From assembly GCA_900554215.1 (NCBI GenBank), contig USGG01000020.1, forward strand, positions 1-31,306: a stretch of 31,306 nucleotides of DNA, written 5' to 3'. This DNA comes from an uncultured Megasphaera sp. Its GTDB lineage: Bacteria; Bacillota; Negativicutes; Veillonellales; Megasphaeraceae. Below the pieces are notes generated by a model. It made no database searches. It had not been told where the DNA came from and was given only the letters and a program-made list of their open reading frames with translations. A program made the translations under genes and the position numbers. Below are positions 1-6,804 of the stretch, piece after piece (position 1 is the stretch's first letter; the number at the start of each line of letters is the position of its first letter).

Positions 1-62
1 GGAAGCTACAAAATACTGTAACAGGAGCATATACCCCAACATTTGACAAAGAACCATAAAAA

Positions 63-103
63 ATGGATATATGACATATTGCCAAGATATGTCATATATC
101 CAT
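63..103 (-). repeat. Perfect 17-bp inverted repeat, AT-rich hairpin
   Basis: Bases 63-79 and 87-103 are exact reverse complements with a 7-base loop (80-86). Read on the minus strand the stem is followed by a run of six T, so it could be a second terminator downstream of murB. It is longer and more AT-rich than the other terminators here, and the nearer hairpin at 151-174 already looks sufficient. It could instead belong to a gene outside the window. Confidence 0.6.
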
Positions 104-150
104 GATAGCTGCGCTGCAAAGCTATGTTGTTAAATTTCAGACAGCTGCTG

Positions 151-174
151 AAAAAACTCGATGCAAAACGAGTT
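151..174 (-). terminator. Intrinsic terminator of the trmL-ylbF-murB unit
   Basis: On the minus strand a 6-bp stem (169-174 with 155-160) and an 8-base loop are followed by a short T run. It lies just after the murB stop codon. Confidence 0.6.
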
Positions 175-187
175 CTTCCCCTATCGC

Positions 188-1114
188 CTAGTCCTCGCCG
201 ATAATCCGCACTTCCGGCTCTAAATGAACGCCGTGGGCCAATTCGACGCGGCGCTGCACTTCGCGAATGACCTGCAGGACGTCGCGGGCCGAGGCATGGC
301 CCCGATTGACGACGAAGCCGGCGTGCTTCGTCGATACCTGCGCGTCGCCACATGACAGGCCCTTCAGGCCGGTCTGGTCGATGAGCGTGCCGGCAAAGTA
401 TCCTGGAGGACGCTTAAAGGTGCTGCCGGCGCTGTGCATTTCCAGCGGCTGTTTGCTGCGCCGCCGCTGCATGAGGTCGTCCATGGTGCGCTGGATTTCG
501 TCCTTGTCGCCGGGCCGCAGGAGCAGCTCCACTTCAACGACGAATTCCTGGGATTTCTGAAATCGGCTCTGGCGATAGCCAAAGCCCAGATTCGGCGCGC
601 TGTACGTATGGACGCCGCCGGTGCTGCTGACCGTACGGACGCGGGACACGACATGGCTCATTTCGCCACCGTAGGCGCCGGCGTTCATAAAGACGGCGCC
701 GCCCAGCGTACCGGGTATGCCGCAGGCAAATTCTATGCCCGTCAATCCCTGTTCCTGGGCAAATTGGCAAATATCCTTCAGCATGTAGCCCGCGCTGACC
801 AGCATCTTGCCGTCATGGCAGGACAAGACCTTCTTCAGGCGGTTCAGCTGGATGACGACGCCGCGGATGCCGCCGTCCCGGACGAGGACGTTCGATCCGC
901 CGCCCAAGACCGTCACGGGCAGTTCCAGGGAACGGGCGATGCGGATGGCCACGGACATTTCCTTTACCGACGCCGGCAGGACCAAAATATCGGCCGGGCC
1001 TCCGACGGCAAAGGTCGTATGCTCGCTCATGGGCGCGTCGAGAATGATGTTGTCCATCGGCGTATACTTGCTCATCTGCGCCGCAAAACTTGTCAATGCG
1101 TACTTATTTATCAA
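188..1114 (-). CDS. murB: UDP-N-acetylenolpyruvoylglucosamine reductase MurB
   Basis: MurB is the cytoplasmic FAD enzyme that uses NADPH to reduce enolpyruvyl-UDP-GlcNAc to UDP-MurNAc, the second committed step of peptidoglycan synthesis. The N-terminal FAD-binding signature is visible (HTTFAVGGPADIL near residues 32-44, then VLGGGSNVLV). The mid-region has GIEFACGIPGTLGGAVFMNAGAYGG, and the C-terminal part has SAGSTFKRP with the catalytic Ser, followed by a terminal Glu region (LEPEVRIIGED). At 308 aa it has normal length for the short (type II) MurB. The first codon is TTG at 1114, about 10 bases after an AAGGA-like ribosome site, and it overlaps the end of ylbF by 11 bases. An ATG at 1075 is possible but has no clear ribosome site. 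It is last in the unit with trmL and ylbF. Confidence 0.96.
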   Translation of the reverse strand: MINKYALTSFAAQMSKYTPMDNIILDAPMSEHTTFAVGGPADILVLPASVKEMSVAIRIARSLELPVTVLGGGSNVLVRDGGIRGVVIQLNRLKKVLSCHDGKMLVSAGYMLKDICQFAQEQGLTGIEFACGIPGTLGGAVFMNAGAYGGEMSHVVSRVRTVSSTGGVHTYSAPNLGFGYRQSRFQKSQEFVVEVELLLRPGDKDEIQRTMDDLMQRRRSKQPLEMHSAGSTFKRPPGYFAGTLIDQTGLKGLSCGDAQVSTKHAGFVVNRGHASARDVLQVIREVQRRVELAHGVHLEPEVRIIGED

Positions 1115-1451
1115 GAATGCTCATTCCTTCTGCCATTGCGTTCTGAATTACCTGATACACTTCTCCAGCCATCGCCTGCCAGCGGTTGTATTTCTGCAGG
1201 TAAGCCATAGCCGTTTCGTTCTTTTTAAGCTGTTCCGCCATGCGATTCAGCTGTTCAATCTTCTTGCGGATCGGCTTATTGCCCATGGATTCGGCATAAG
1301 CCAGCTGGGCCTGCATGATGAGGAAATCCTGCACCAAATGGGCCGTCTTTTCGTCTTCGGCCAGCACCTTGCCCGCCTCTACCAGTTCTACGTATTCCTT
1401 GCAATTTTGAATCGCTTTTGCCAACTCATTGGCTTTATCGTATAATTCCAC
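1104..1451 (-). CDS. YlbF/YmcA family (DUF964) protein
   Basis: A 115-aa, almost entirely helical, charged protein with the pattern of the YlbF/YmcA family: MELYDKANELAKAIQNCKEY at the N terminus and a central block with EDEKTAHLVQDF. In Bacillus, YlbF and YmcA form a complex with YaaT that influences RNase Y-dependent mRNA maturation and developmental switches; whether this copy does so is unknown. No membrane segment or signal peptide is visible. The start is GTG with only a weak upstream GGCGGGAAA. It lies 20 bp after trmL and overlaps murB, so the three genes are probably co-transcribed. Confidence 0.85.
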   Translation of the reverse strand: MELYDKANELAKAIQNCKEYVELVEAGKVLAEDEKTAHLVQDFLIMQAQLAYAESMGNKPIRKKIEQLNRMAEQLKKNETAMAYLQKYNRWQAMAGEVYQVIQNAMAEGMSILDK

Positions 1452-1471
1452 TCTTGTTTCCCGCCTTTTCC

Positions 1472-1960
1472 TTATGTTAAATGATCGATGCCGACGCCGC
1501 CCTTGGCCATGCCGGGAAATCCGAGCTGGCGCAGCGCTTCATATGAAACGATAGCGACCGTATTCGACAGATTCAGACTCCGAGCTTCTTCGGCCATCGG
1601 CACGCGGAAGCAGCTGTCCGGATACTGTTTGAGCAATTCTTCCGGCAGGCCCTTCGTTTCCTTGCCGAAGACGAGCATGTCGTCTTCTTGAAACTGAATA
1701 TCGGCATAACACTGGTTTGCCTTTGTCGTCAAATAAAAAAAGCGGTGGCCTTTGTATTTTTCCAGCACTTCCTCGAAGTTTTCATGAACCTGTACGTCTA
1801 CGAGATGCCAATAATCAAGGCCGGCGCGCTTTAAATGCTTGTCGTCGATAGAAAACCCCAAGGGTTTTACCAAATGCAGCGTCATCTTATTCGCCGCGCA
1901 TAACCGGGCTACGTTGCCCGTATTGCCGGGAATTTCCGGCTCTACCATTACAATATGCAT
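1472..1960 (-). CDS. trmL: tRNA (cytidine(34)-2'-O)-methyltransferase TrmL (SPOUT family)
   Basis: TrmL methylates the ribose 2'-OH of the wobble base (C34/U34) in certain leucine tRNAs using S-adenosylmethionine. The 162-aa protein is a minimal SPOUT enzyme: PEIPGNTGNVARLCAA near residues 7-22, the glycine-rich LVFGKETKGLPEELL, and the knot-forming end RSLNLSNTVAIVSYEALRQL. The ATG at 1960 is chosen because GGAGAG lies 11 bases upstream; the open frame extends 26 codons further, but that extension is unlike the family. It is the first gene of trmL-ylbF-murB, with a probable promoter at 1985-2013. Confidence 0.93.
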   Translation of the reverse strand: MHIVMVEPEIPGNTGNVARLCAANKMTLHLVKPLGFSIDDKHLKRAGLDYWHLVDVQVHENFEEVLEKYKGHRFFYLTTKANQCYADIQFQEDDMLVFGKETKGLPEELLKQYPDSCFRVPMAEEARSLNLSNTVAIVSYEALRQLGFPGMAKGGVGIDHLT

Positions 1961-1984
1961 AGTATCAATCACTCTCCAACAAAT

Positions 1985-2013
1985 ATTGTACAAGATTTCC
2001 CGTAGGAGCACAA
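1985..2013 (-). promoter_or_regulatory. Sigma-A type promoter for trmL-ylbF-murB
   Basis: On the minus strand, -35 TTGTGC (2008-2013), a 17-bp spacer and -10 TACAAT (1985-1990). The -10 lies 25 bp from the trmL ATG. Confidence 0.55.
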
Positions 2014-2037
2014 GAGGAAAGGCCGGCCATGTATTCA

Positions 2038-2066
2038 TTGATTTTTTTTATCATGCATGATATAAT
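2038..2066 (+). promoter_or_regulatory. Strong sigma-A promoter for the 2124/2566 gene pair
   Basis: -35 TTGATT (2038-2043), a 17-bp spacer and a perfect -10 TATAAT (2061-2066). Transcription should start near 2073, inside the first of two Fur-type boxes. Confidence 0.75.
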
Positions 2067-2068
2067 GT

Positions 2069-2100
2069 AGATAATAATTATTCTTTGATTATTATTTTCA
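2069..2100. promoter_or_regulatory. Two tandem Fur-family (7-1-7) operator boxes
   Basis: Box 1 (2069-2083, AGATAATAATTATTC) matches 11 of 14 and box 2 (2086-2100, TGATTATTATTTTCA) 12 of 14 fixed positions of the Bacillus Fur consensus TGATAATNATTATCA. PerR and Zur boxes are close relatives, so the regulator could be any Fur-family member. The boxes are 17 bp apart and lie directly downstream of the -10, where a bound repressor would block initiation. A Fur-family gene is at 11327-11830. Confidence 0.6.
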
Positions 2101-2123
2101 AAAATCGAGAGAGGTGTTTTTAC

Positions 2124-2552
2124 ATGGATACATTTGATAACATTGCCCAGTACCCCATCTACTTTGCCCCCGGCTGTCGCCTCATGCAGCTGGAACCCGC
2201 CATGGTTTCGGAAGTGTACGATTACCTGCGGAAATTGTTCGGCAACATCCGCCTGTACACGCGCTGCTGCGCCTTTGACGACGCCAAACAGCACGACGAA
2301 GAAGCCGTTTTCATCACCTTGTGCGATTCGTGCTTCAAAATCTACGGCGAAACGTACGCCAACCTGCACATGCGCGATTTCTGGAGCGTATACGACGAAT
2401 ACAAGACCATCTATCCCTTAGGCGACAACGAAGCCAAACTCCGCGACGCCTTGGACTCAACCATGTGCGCTCCCGCTCCGATTAAAGCGATGCGCCCCTT
2501 CTTTGACGAATGGAAGACCTGGAGCACCAGCCATCGGGAACCGGAAAAATAA
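2124..2552 (+). CDS. Small protein with a single CCG-like cysteine motif, function unknown
   Basis: A 142-aa soluble protein I do not recognise as a named family. Its cysteines are ordered as in the CCG (cysteine-rich) domain of HdrB/GlpC/LutA proteins: YFAPGC (Cys18), RCC (Cys48, Cys49) and CDSC (Cys67, Cys70), giving C-X29-CC-X17-CXXC. The usual domain has longer spacing before the last pair and occurs twice. CCG domains bind [4Fe-4S]-type clusters or zinc; metal binding here is inferred. The ATG at 2124 follows GAGAGG, rather than the upstream ATG of the open frame at 2085. It is followed 13 bp later by the UPF0173 gene, whose ribosome site overlaps this stop codon, so the two should be co-expressed. 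The promoter carries Fur-type boxes. Confidence 0.75.
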   Translation: MDTFDNIAQYPIYFAPGCRLMQLEPAMVSEVYDYLRKLFGNIRLYTRCCAFDDAKQHDEEAVFITLCDSCFKIYGETYANLHMRDFWSVYDEYKTIYPLGDNEAKLRDALDSTMCAPAPIKAMRPFFDEWKTWSTSHREPEK

Positions 2553-2565
2553 GGAGGCTCCTCCC

Positions 2566-3231
2566 ATGAAATTCACGTACTACGGTCACGCAGCCTTTTC
2601 GCTGTCTGACGAAACGACTACGATTCTCTTCGACCCGTTTATTACGGACAATCCGTGGACGAGCGTCTGTCCCGCCGACATTGACTGTCAGTACGTCGTC
2701 TTGACCCACGCCCACGGCGACCATTACGGCGACGTCGAAGCCATCGCCAAGAAAAACGACGCTTTAGTCATCAGCACGGCCGAAGTTGCGGGCAAAGCGG
2801 CTGCCGCAGGCTGCCAGGCTCACGCGATGCACGTCGGCGGCAGCGCTTCCTTTCCCTTCGGTACGGTTCGCCTGACGCCGGCCTTTCACGGATCGGGCGT
2901 CGAAGGCGGCATGGCCTGTGGCGTCATCGTCGAATTCGGCGGCAAGCGCGTCTACTTCGCCGGCGATACGGGCCTGTTTTCAGACATGAAAATTCTCGAC
3001 CGCTTCGGCAAGATCGACTGCGCCATCCTGCCCATCGGCAACAACTTTACCATGGGCATAGACGACGCGGCTTTAGCGGCCTTGTGGATTCAGCCGAAGT
3101 TCGTCATCCCCGTCCACTACAAGACGTGGCCGGTCATCGACGCCGACCCGCAGGAATATAAGCAGCTTACGGAAAGCAAGTACAATATTCCCGTCCAAGT
3201 CGTCGAACCGGGGACGACATACGAATTCTAA
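2566..3231 (+). CDS. UPF0173 family metal-dependent hydrolase (metallo-beta-lactamase fold)
   Basis: A 221-aa stand-alone MBL-fold hydrolase of the UPF0173 (YtkL-like) type. The N terminus MKFTYYGHAAFSL is typical, followed by LFDPFITDNP, the metal motif THAHGDHYGD (residues 47-56), YFAGDTGLF with the bridging Asp, and the distal His in PVHYKTWP. Substrate is unknown for most of the family. The ATG at 2566 sits behind AAGGAGG (2551-2557), which overlaps the stop of the preceding gene; the open frame begins 21 codons earlier but those residues are not family-like. No signal peptide is seen, so it acts in the cytoplasm. Confidence 0.9.
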   Translation: MKFTYYGHAAFSLSDETTTILFDPFITDNPWTSVCPADIDCQYVVLTHAHGDHYGDVEAIAKKNDALVISTAEVAGKAAAAGCQAHAMHVGGSASFPFGTVRLTPAFHGSGVEGGMACGVIVEFGGKRVYFAGDTGLFSDMKILDRFGKIDCAILPIGNNFTMGIDDAALAALWIQPKFVIPVHYKTWPVIDADPQEYKQLTESKYNIPVQVVEPGTTYEF

Positions 3232-3254
3232 ACCACTATATCCATAAAGAAACG

Positions 3255-3298
3255 GCCCTGCCGTGAAAGTATCCTCTTTCACGGCAGGGCTTTGTTTT
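3255..3298. terminator. Bidirectional terminator between convergent genes
   Basis: A perfect 15-bp GC-rich stem (3255-3269 with 3276-3290) with a 6-base loop is followed by TTTGTTTT on the plus strand. On the minus strand it is followed by CGTTTCTTT, so it can also end transcripts from fchA. Confidence 0.9.
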
Positions 3299-3309
3299 AT
3301 ATATATTGT

Positions 3310-3963
3310 TTATCTTCTTTCGTATTCCCGTTCTACGCGCTGTTCCAACAGGGCCGCTTCGCGTTCGATGCGCTGAATGGCCTCGGTCATATCCCGCACG
3401 TACTGTTCGTCCGTAATAGACTGTAAGTTGACGCGGACGCTGTAAAAAGCCGACCGCATGGCAGAGCGGGCGTTCATGGCCGCAATGGCTCCGTCCGTAA
3501 TGACCCACTTATTGCCGTAGCGCACGGTCTGCTCCGCCAGCTGCACGAGGACGAAAATATCCTTTCCCAGAGAAAAGGGGATTTCCGCCGCTTCCTTGAA
3601 CGCCTGCTGCACGATGTCTCCCCGGCGAGGCGTATCCTTGGGAAGCCGCACAGCCCGAATCACGCCGTCGAAGGCCGCCGCGTCCTCGGCAATGCCGACC
3701 AGGTATCGGACGCGCAGGTTACGGGCTTGTTCCCTGATGGACTCCATCAGCTTGGCCACGTCTTCATACCCTTTTTTGCCGAGGGTCAGGTTTGCCACCA
3801 TCTCGACGAGGGCCGCCGCTGAGGCCGCCGTCATGGCCGCGATGCCGCCGCCGCCGGGAACGGGCTCCTTGGAGGCCGTCGCTTCCAGTAATGCGTCGAG
3901 GGGCATGGACTGAAAGCGGCTGAAATCGGGCTTAGAACAATCCTGTAATAACGCCATTTTCAT
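3310..3963 (-). CDS. fchA: Cyclodeaminase/cyclohydrolase family protein (FchA-like)
   Basis: This family (FchA, FTCD cyclodeaminase) forms or hydrolyses 5,10-methenyl-THF: formimidoyl-THF cyclodeaminase or methenyl-THF cyclohydrolase. The diagnostic N-terminal stretch is present (EATASKEPVPGGGGIAAM near residues 28-45), followed by a helical bundle and the conserved AMNARSAMRSAFYSVRVNL near the C terminus. At 217 aa the length is normal. The ATG at 3963 overlaps the end of fhs by 32 bases, so translation is probably coupled; a second ATG at 3957 is equally possible. Pairing with fhs argues for a cyclohydrolase role in folate interconversion rather than histidine breakdown, since no hut gene is in view. 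Confidence 0.88.
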   Translation of the reverse strand: MKMALLQDCSKPDFSRFQSMPLDALLEATASKEPVPGGGGIAAMTAASAAALVEMVANLTLGKKGYEDVAKLMESIREQARNLRVRYLVGIAEDAAAFDGVIRAVRLPKDTPRRGDIVQQAFKEAAEIPFSLGKDIFVLVQLAEQTVRYGNKWVITDGAIAAMNARSAMRSAFYSVRVNLQSITDEQYVRDMTEAIQRIEREAALLEQRVEREYERR

Positions 3964-5611
3964 CGATATCCATTCTATTTGCAGCGGGAACCTTCGGCAA
4001 TCCCGGCATAGTCATAATGTCGCCGGTCTGGCAGACGATAAAGCCTGCGCCGGTGCAGACGCGCACCTCCTTAACCGTAACGGTGAAGTCCTTCGGCGCG
4101 CCGAGGAGAGCCGGGTCGTCGGACAAGGAATACTGCGTCTTCGCTACGCAGAGAGGCATCTTGTCGAGGCCGAATTTTTCCAGCTCAGCCACCTGTTTCT
4201 GCGCTTTGCTTTCAAAGACGACGCCTGCGCCGCCGTAAATCTTTTTGACGATCGTTTCCATCTTCTGGGCGATGGTGTCGTTTACGTCGTACAGCGGCTT
4301 GTACGGCGTCTGCGGCTGGGCGATGAGCTGCAGTACCTTTTCTCCCAATTCTACGCCGCCCTTGCCGCCTTCGGCCCAGCAGTTATTGAGGGCCGCATCG
4401 ACGCCGTAATCGGCGCAAAGCTGGCGGAGCGTCGCGATTTCCGCGTCCGTATCGGTGGCAAATTTATTGATGCCGACGACGACGGGAACGTCGTAGGTAC
4501 GCATATTTTCCACGTGCTTAGCCAAATTGGCAAAGCCCTTCTTCAAGGCTTCGATATTTTCTTCCTGCAAGTTCTTCTTGTCTACGCCGCCGTGCATTTT
4601 AAGAGCCCGAACCGTCGCGACGACGACGACGGCGTTCGGTTTGATGCCGGCGAAACGGCACTTGATGTCCATGAATTTTTCCGCGCCGAGGTCTGCGCCG
4701 AAACCGGCTTCCGTAACGGCGATATCGCCCATCTTGAGGGCCAGCTTCGTAGCGACGACGGAGTTGCAGCCGTGAGCGATGTTGGCAAAGGGACCGCCGT
4801 GTACGAGGGCCGGCGTGTGCTCAATCGTCTGGACGAGGTTCGGCTTGATAGCGTCCTTCATGAGGATAGCCATTGCGCCTTCGACGCCGAGCTGACGAGC
4901 CGTCACGAGGTTGCCGTCCAAGTCATAGGCTACGGTGATGTCGCCCATGCGCTTCTTCAAGTCCATGAGGTCGCTGGCCAGGCACAGGGCCGCCATGATT
5001 TCCGAGGCGACGGTAATCATGAAGTGGTCTTCCCGCGGGAACCCGCAGACCTTGCCGCCCATGCCGACGACGATGTTGCGCAGGGCTCGGTCGTTCATGT
5101 CCATGACGCGCTTCCAAATGACGCGGCGCACGTCGATGCGCAGGGCGTTGCCCTGATGAACGTGGTTGTCGATGGCAGCGGCCAGAAGATTGTTGGCCGC
5201 CGTAATAGCGTGCATGTCGCCGGTAAAGTGGAGGTTAATGTCTTCCATCGGCAGTACCTGCGAATAGCCGCCGCCGGCAGCGCCGCCCTTAATGCCGAAT
5301 ACGGGGCCAAGGGACGGTTCGCGCAGAGCGACGACGGCCTTATGTCCCATGTAGTTCAGCGCCTGGGCAAGGCCGATCGTCGTCAGCGTCTTGCCTTCGC
5401 CGGCCGGCGTCGGCGTAATAGCCGTGACGAGGACGAGCTTGCCGTCTTCGTTTTTCGAAAGGCGCTTAATAGCGTCAAAGGAAATCTTTGCCTTATATTT
5501 ACCGTATAATTCCAAATCATCGTCAGTTAATCCGACTTTTTCCGCAATCTTTACGATCGGTTCCAGCGCGGTCTGCTGTGCAATTTCAATATCGCTTAAT
5601 ACCTGTGCCAT
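3932..5611 (-). CDS. fhs: Formate-tetrahydrofolate ligase
   Basis: Fhs joins formate to tetrahydrofolate at the cost of ATP, giving 10-formyl-THF for purine synthesis, initiator tRNA formylation and acetogen-type one-carbon flow. The 559-aa protein carries the P-loop TPTPAGEGKTLTTIG (about residues 66-80), REPSLGPVFGIKGGAAGGGYSQVLPMEDINLHF split over residues 95-130, and the C-terminal TGDIMTMPGLPKVPAA. Length and motifs are complete. The ATG at 5611 has AGGAG 10 bases upstream; an earlier ATG at 5638 lies within the riboswitch terminator's T run and is unlikely to be used. It is followed by overlapping fchA. Transcription is governed by a consensus promoter and a ZTP riboswitch upstream. Confidence 0.98.
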   Translation of the reverse strand: MAQVLSDIEIAQQTALEPIVKIAEKVGLTDDDLELYGKYKAKISFDAIKRLSKNEDGKLVLVTAITPTPAGEGKTLTTIGLAQALNYMGHKAVVALREPSLGPVFGIKGGAAGGGYSQVLPMEDINLHFTGDMHAITAANNLLAAAIDNHVHQGNALRIDVRRVIWKRVMDMNDRALRNIVVGMGGKVCGFPREDHFMITVASEIMAALCLASDLMDLKKRMGDITVAYDLDGNLVTARQLGVEGAMAILMKDAIKPNLVQTIEHTPALVHGGPFANIAHGCNSVVATKLALKMGDIAVTEAGFGADLGAEKFMDIKCRFAGIKPNAVVVVATVRALKMHGGVDKKNLQEENIEALKKGFANLAKHVENMRTYDVPVVVGINKFATDTDAEIATLRQLCADYGVDAALNNCWAEGGKGGVELGEKVLQLIAQPQTPYKPLYDVNDTIAQKMETIVKKIYGGAGVVFESKAQKQVAELEKFGLDKMPLCVAKTQYSLSDDPALLGAPKDFTVTVKEVRVCTGAGFIVCQTGDIMTMPGLPKVPAANRMDIDENGVITGLF

Positions 5612-5638
5612 GATTTGCGTCACTCCTGTTCGTAGCAT

Positions 5639-5683
5639 AAAAAAATACCGACACTTCTGGAAATTGTTGCCCAGACGGTCGGC
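5639..5683 (-). terminator. Terminator platform of the ZTP riboswitch
   Basis: On the minus strand, CCGAC...CTGG can pair with CCAG...GTCGG and is followed by seven T (5639-5645). Its left arm (5669-5683) is the conserved 3' half of the aptamer, so terminator and ligand-bound aptamer exclude each other. This predicts an ON switch: ligand binding allows read-through into fhs. Confidence 0.8.
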
Positions 5684-5739
5684 TTCGCGTCAATCATGCT
5701 CCCCGTGGTTGATTCCACTTCCGTCAGTCACATGATTAT
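5665..5739 (-). promoter_or_regulatory. ZTP (pfl) riboswitch aptamer upstream of fhs
   Basis: On the minus strand the aptamer begins with P1 (5731-5737 paired with 5692-5698, 7 bp). Next come GTGACTGACGG and P2, GTGG/CCAC (5715-5718 with 5705-5708), then GGGGAGC, then a linker, then GCCGACCGTCTGGGC (5669-5683). These match the pfl-motif landmarks GACUGGCGG, CCACxGGGGAGC and CCGCCUGGGC. The pseudoknot reads GACGG with CCGTC rather than the usual GGCGG with CCGCC, so both strands changed together, which supports pairing. ZTP riboswitches sense ZMP/ZTP, which build up when 10-formyl-THF is scarce, and they commonly precede fhs and purine genes. Confidence 0.9.
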
Positions 5740-5745
5740 GGACTT

Positions 5746-5775
5746 ATTATACAAGAATTCTCCGTATACTGTCAA
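5746..5775 (-). promoter_or_regulatory. Perfect-consensus sigma-A promoter for the fhs leader
   Basis: On the minus strand, TTGACA (5770-5775), an 18-bp spacer and TATAAT (5746-5751). The predicted start near 5739 coincides with the 5' edge of riboswitch P1. Confidence 0.85.
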
Positions 5776-5864
5776 TGACATTTGCCCCTTCATCATGGGA
5801 TACGGCCCGGCTCCGCAAAAATCAAAAAGGGGGAATCACCTGGCCCATGTCGGCTAGTATGCTG

Positions 5865-5896
5865 TTAAAAGAAGCCGGTTCACAGAGAACCGGCTT
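5865..5896 (-). terminator. Probable terminator downstream of the DapF-fold racemase gene
   Basis: A perfect 10-bp stem (5887-5896 with 5872-5881) with a 5-base loop is followed on the minus strand by CTTTTAA, a short T run. The stretch 5776-5864 between it and the fhs promoter holds no feature I can support. Confidence 0.65.
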
Positions 5897-5916
5897 ACAT
5901 GCCATACGCAGTATGA

Positions 5917-6732
5917 TTATATATCGATTTCCTGTACGTCGCCGAAGGATACAGGGCCGCCGATAAAAATACTGCGCAGCTCCTTGTCTTCGCCTTCTAC
6001 AGTTGCGGCGATAGCAATTGCGCCGCCAGGCTGCTGAATCGTGCAGGACACGTTCTTCTTGCCTACGCAGGCCAGGGCCGCCGCTACGGCCGCCGAGCCG
6101 GAGCCGCAGCTTTGTTCCCAGTACAGCGTATCCGTCGCCGTCACGTATACGGCGGGAACCATATGCAGATGAGCCGGGTCAAAGAGGACGAGGCCGAACG
6201 CGTCCAGCTGTTCGTCCGACGCATAGTCCTGCAAGGCCGTCCAAAACATGTCCTTGTATTCCATTTCTGCTTCAGAGGCAAAGTGGACGAAATGAACGAT
6301 GCCCGGCAGCTCGACGCGGAAAAAGCGGCTCGGCATGCCGCCTACGTCGAGAAGAACTGCTTCGACAGACAAGGGCAGGGGCATTTCGATATAGGCGTCG
6401 TAGGCCCCGTCGGGGCGCTTTTTCGCCTGGGCCTGGAGAATGCCTTCACAGCCCGAGCAGGACACGGCATATTCGCCCCTATCTCCGCCGGCGAGCTGCA
6501 AGGTATAGGCCGCGGCGGAGCGGGACGCGTTGCCGCAGAATTCGCCGCCCATCATGTCGACGCGCAGCGGCTGCCCTTCCGCCATGGATAAATACGCGAC
6601 CTGCTCGGCGTCGACGCCCTTGTCTTTCAGGAGCTTTGCCGCCAAGGAGCTGCGTTGTTCCGGCGCGACGCCGTTCAGAACAAACAGGGTCGTATTGCCG
6701 CTGGGGTCTGCTTTTACATATTGCAGTTTCAC
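5917..6732 (-). CDS. DapF-fold cofactor-independent amino-acid racemase, CntK (histidine racemase)-like
   Basis: The fold is that of diaminopimelate epimerase, a two-cysteine, PLP-independent racemase. The two catalytic cysteines are visible: GGEFCGNASR (Cys66 in this numbering) and WEQSCGSGSAAV (Cys209). However, the true DapF N-terminal signature HGLGNDF is replaced by KADPSGNTTLFVL. The Cys loops and the IQQPGGAIAI motif match, as I recall it, staphylococcal CntK, which makes D-histidine for staphylopine. I therefore favour racemisation of histidine or another small amino acid over meso-DAP synthesis. The GTG at 6732 is preferred because AAAGGAAG lies about 9 bases upstream; the alternative TTG at 6741 abuts that site. 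No cntL/cntM-like genes are nearby. It follows the aspS terminator and has no clear promoter of its own. An automatic annotation would probably read dapF. Confidence 0.82.
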   Translation of the reverse strand: MKLQYVKADPSGNTTLFVLNGVAPEQRSSLAAKLLKDKGVDAEQVAYLSMAEGQPLRVDMMGGEFCGNASRSAAAYTLQLAGGDRGEYAVSCSGCEGILQAQAKKRPDGAYDAYIEMPLPLSVEAVLLDVGGMPSRFFRVELPGIVHFVHFASEAEMEYKDMFWTALQDYASDEQLDAFGLVLFDPAHLHMVPAVYVTATDTLYWEQSCGSGSAAVAAALACVGKKNVSCTIQQPGGAIAIAATVEGEDKELRSIFIGGPVSFGDVQEIDI

Positions 6733-6758
6733 GTTGCTCAACTTCCTTTCTATCTGAT

Positions 6759-6790
6759 AAAAAAGGTACCGGCCATGCCGATACCTTTTT
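6759..6790 (-). terminator. Terminator of the recJ-to-aspS unit
   Basis: On the minus strand an AAAAAGGTA...TACCTTTTTT stem extended by CGG/CCG around a small loop ends in a T run. It lies 14 bp past the aspS stop and 26 bp before the racemase start. Confidence 0.8.
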
Positions 6791-6804
6791 CTGTAATGCG
6801 ACTG

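Noticed and set aside
5776..5864. Possible small gene between the fhs promoter and the racemase terminator
   Set aside because: The only frame crosses the terminator hairpin and the racemase end, and has no ribosome site.
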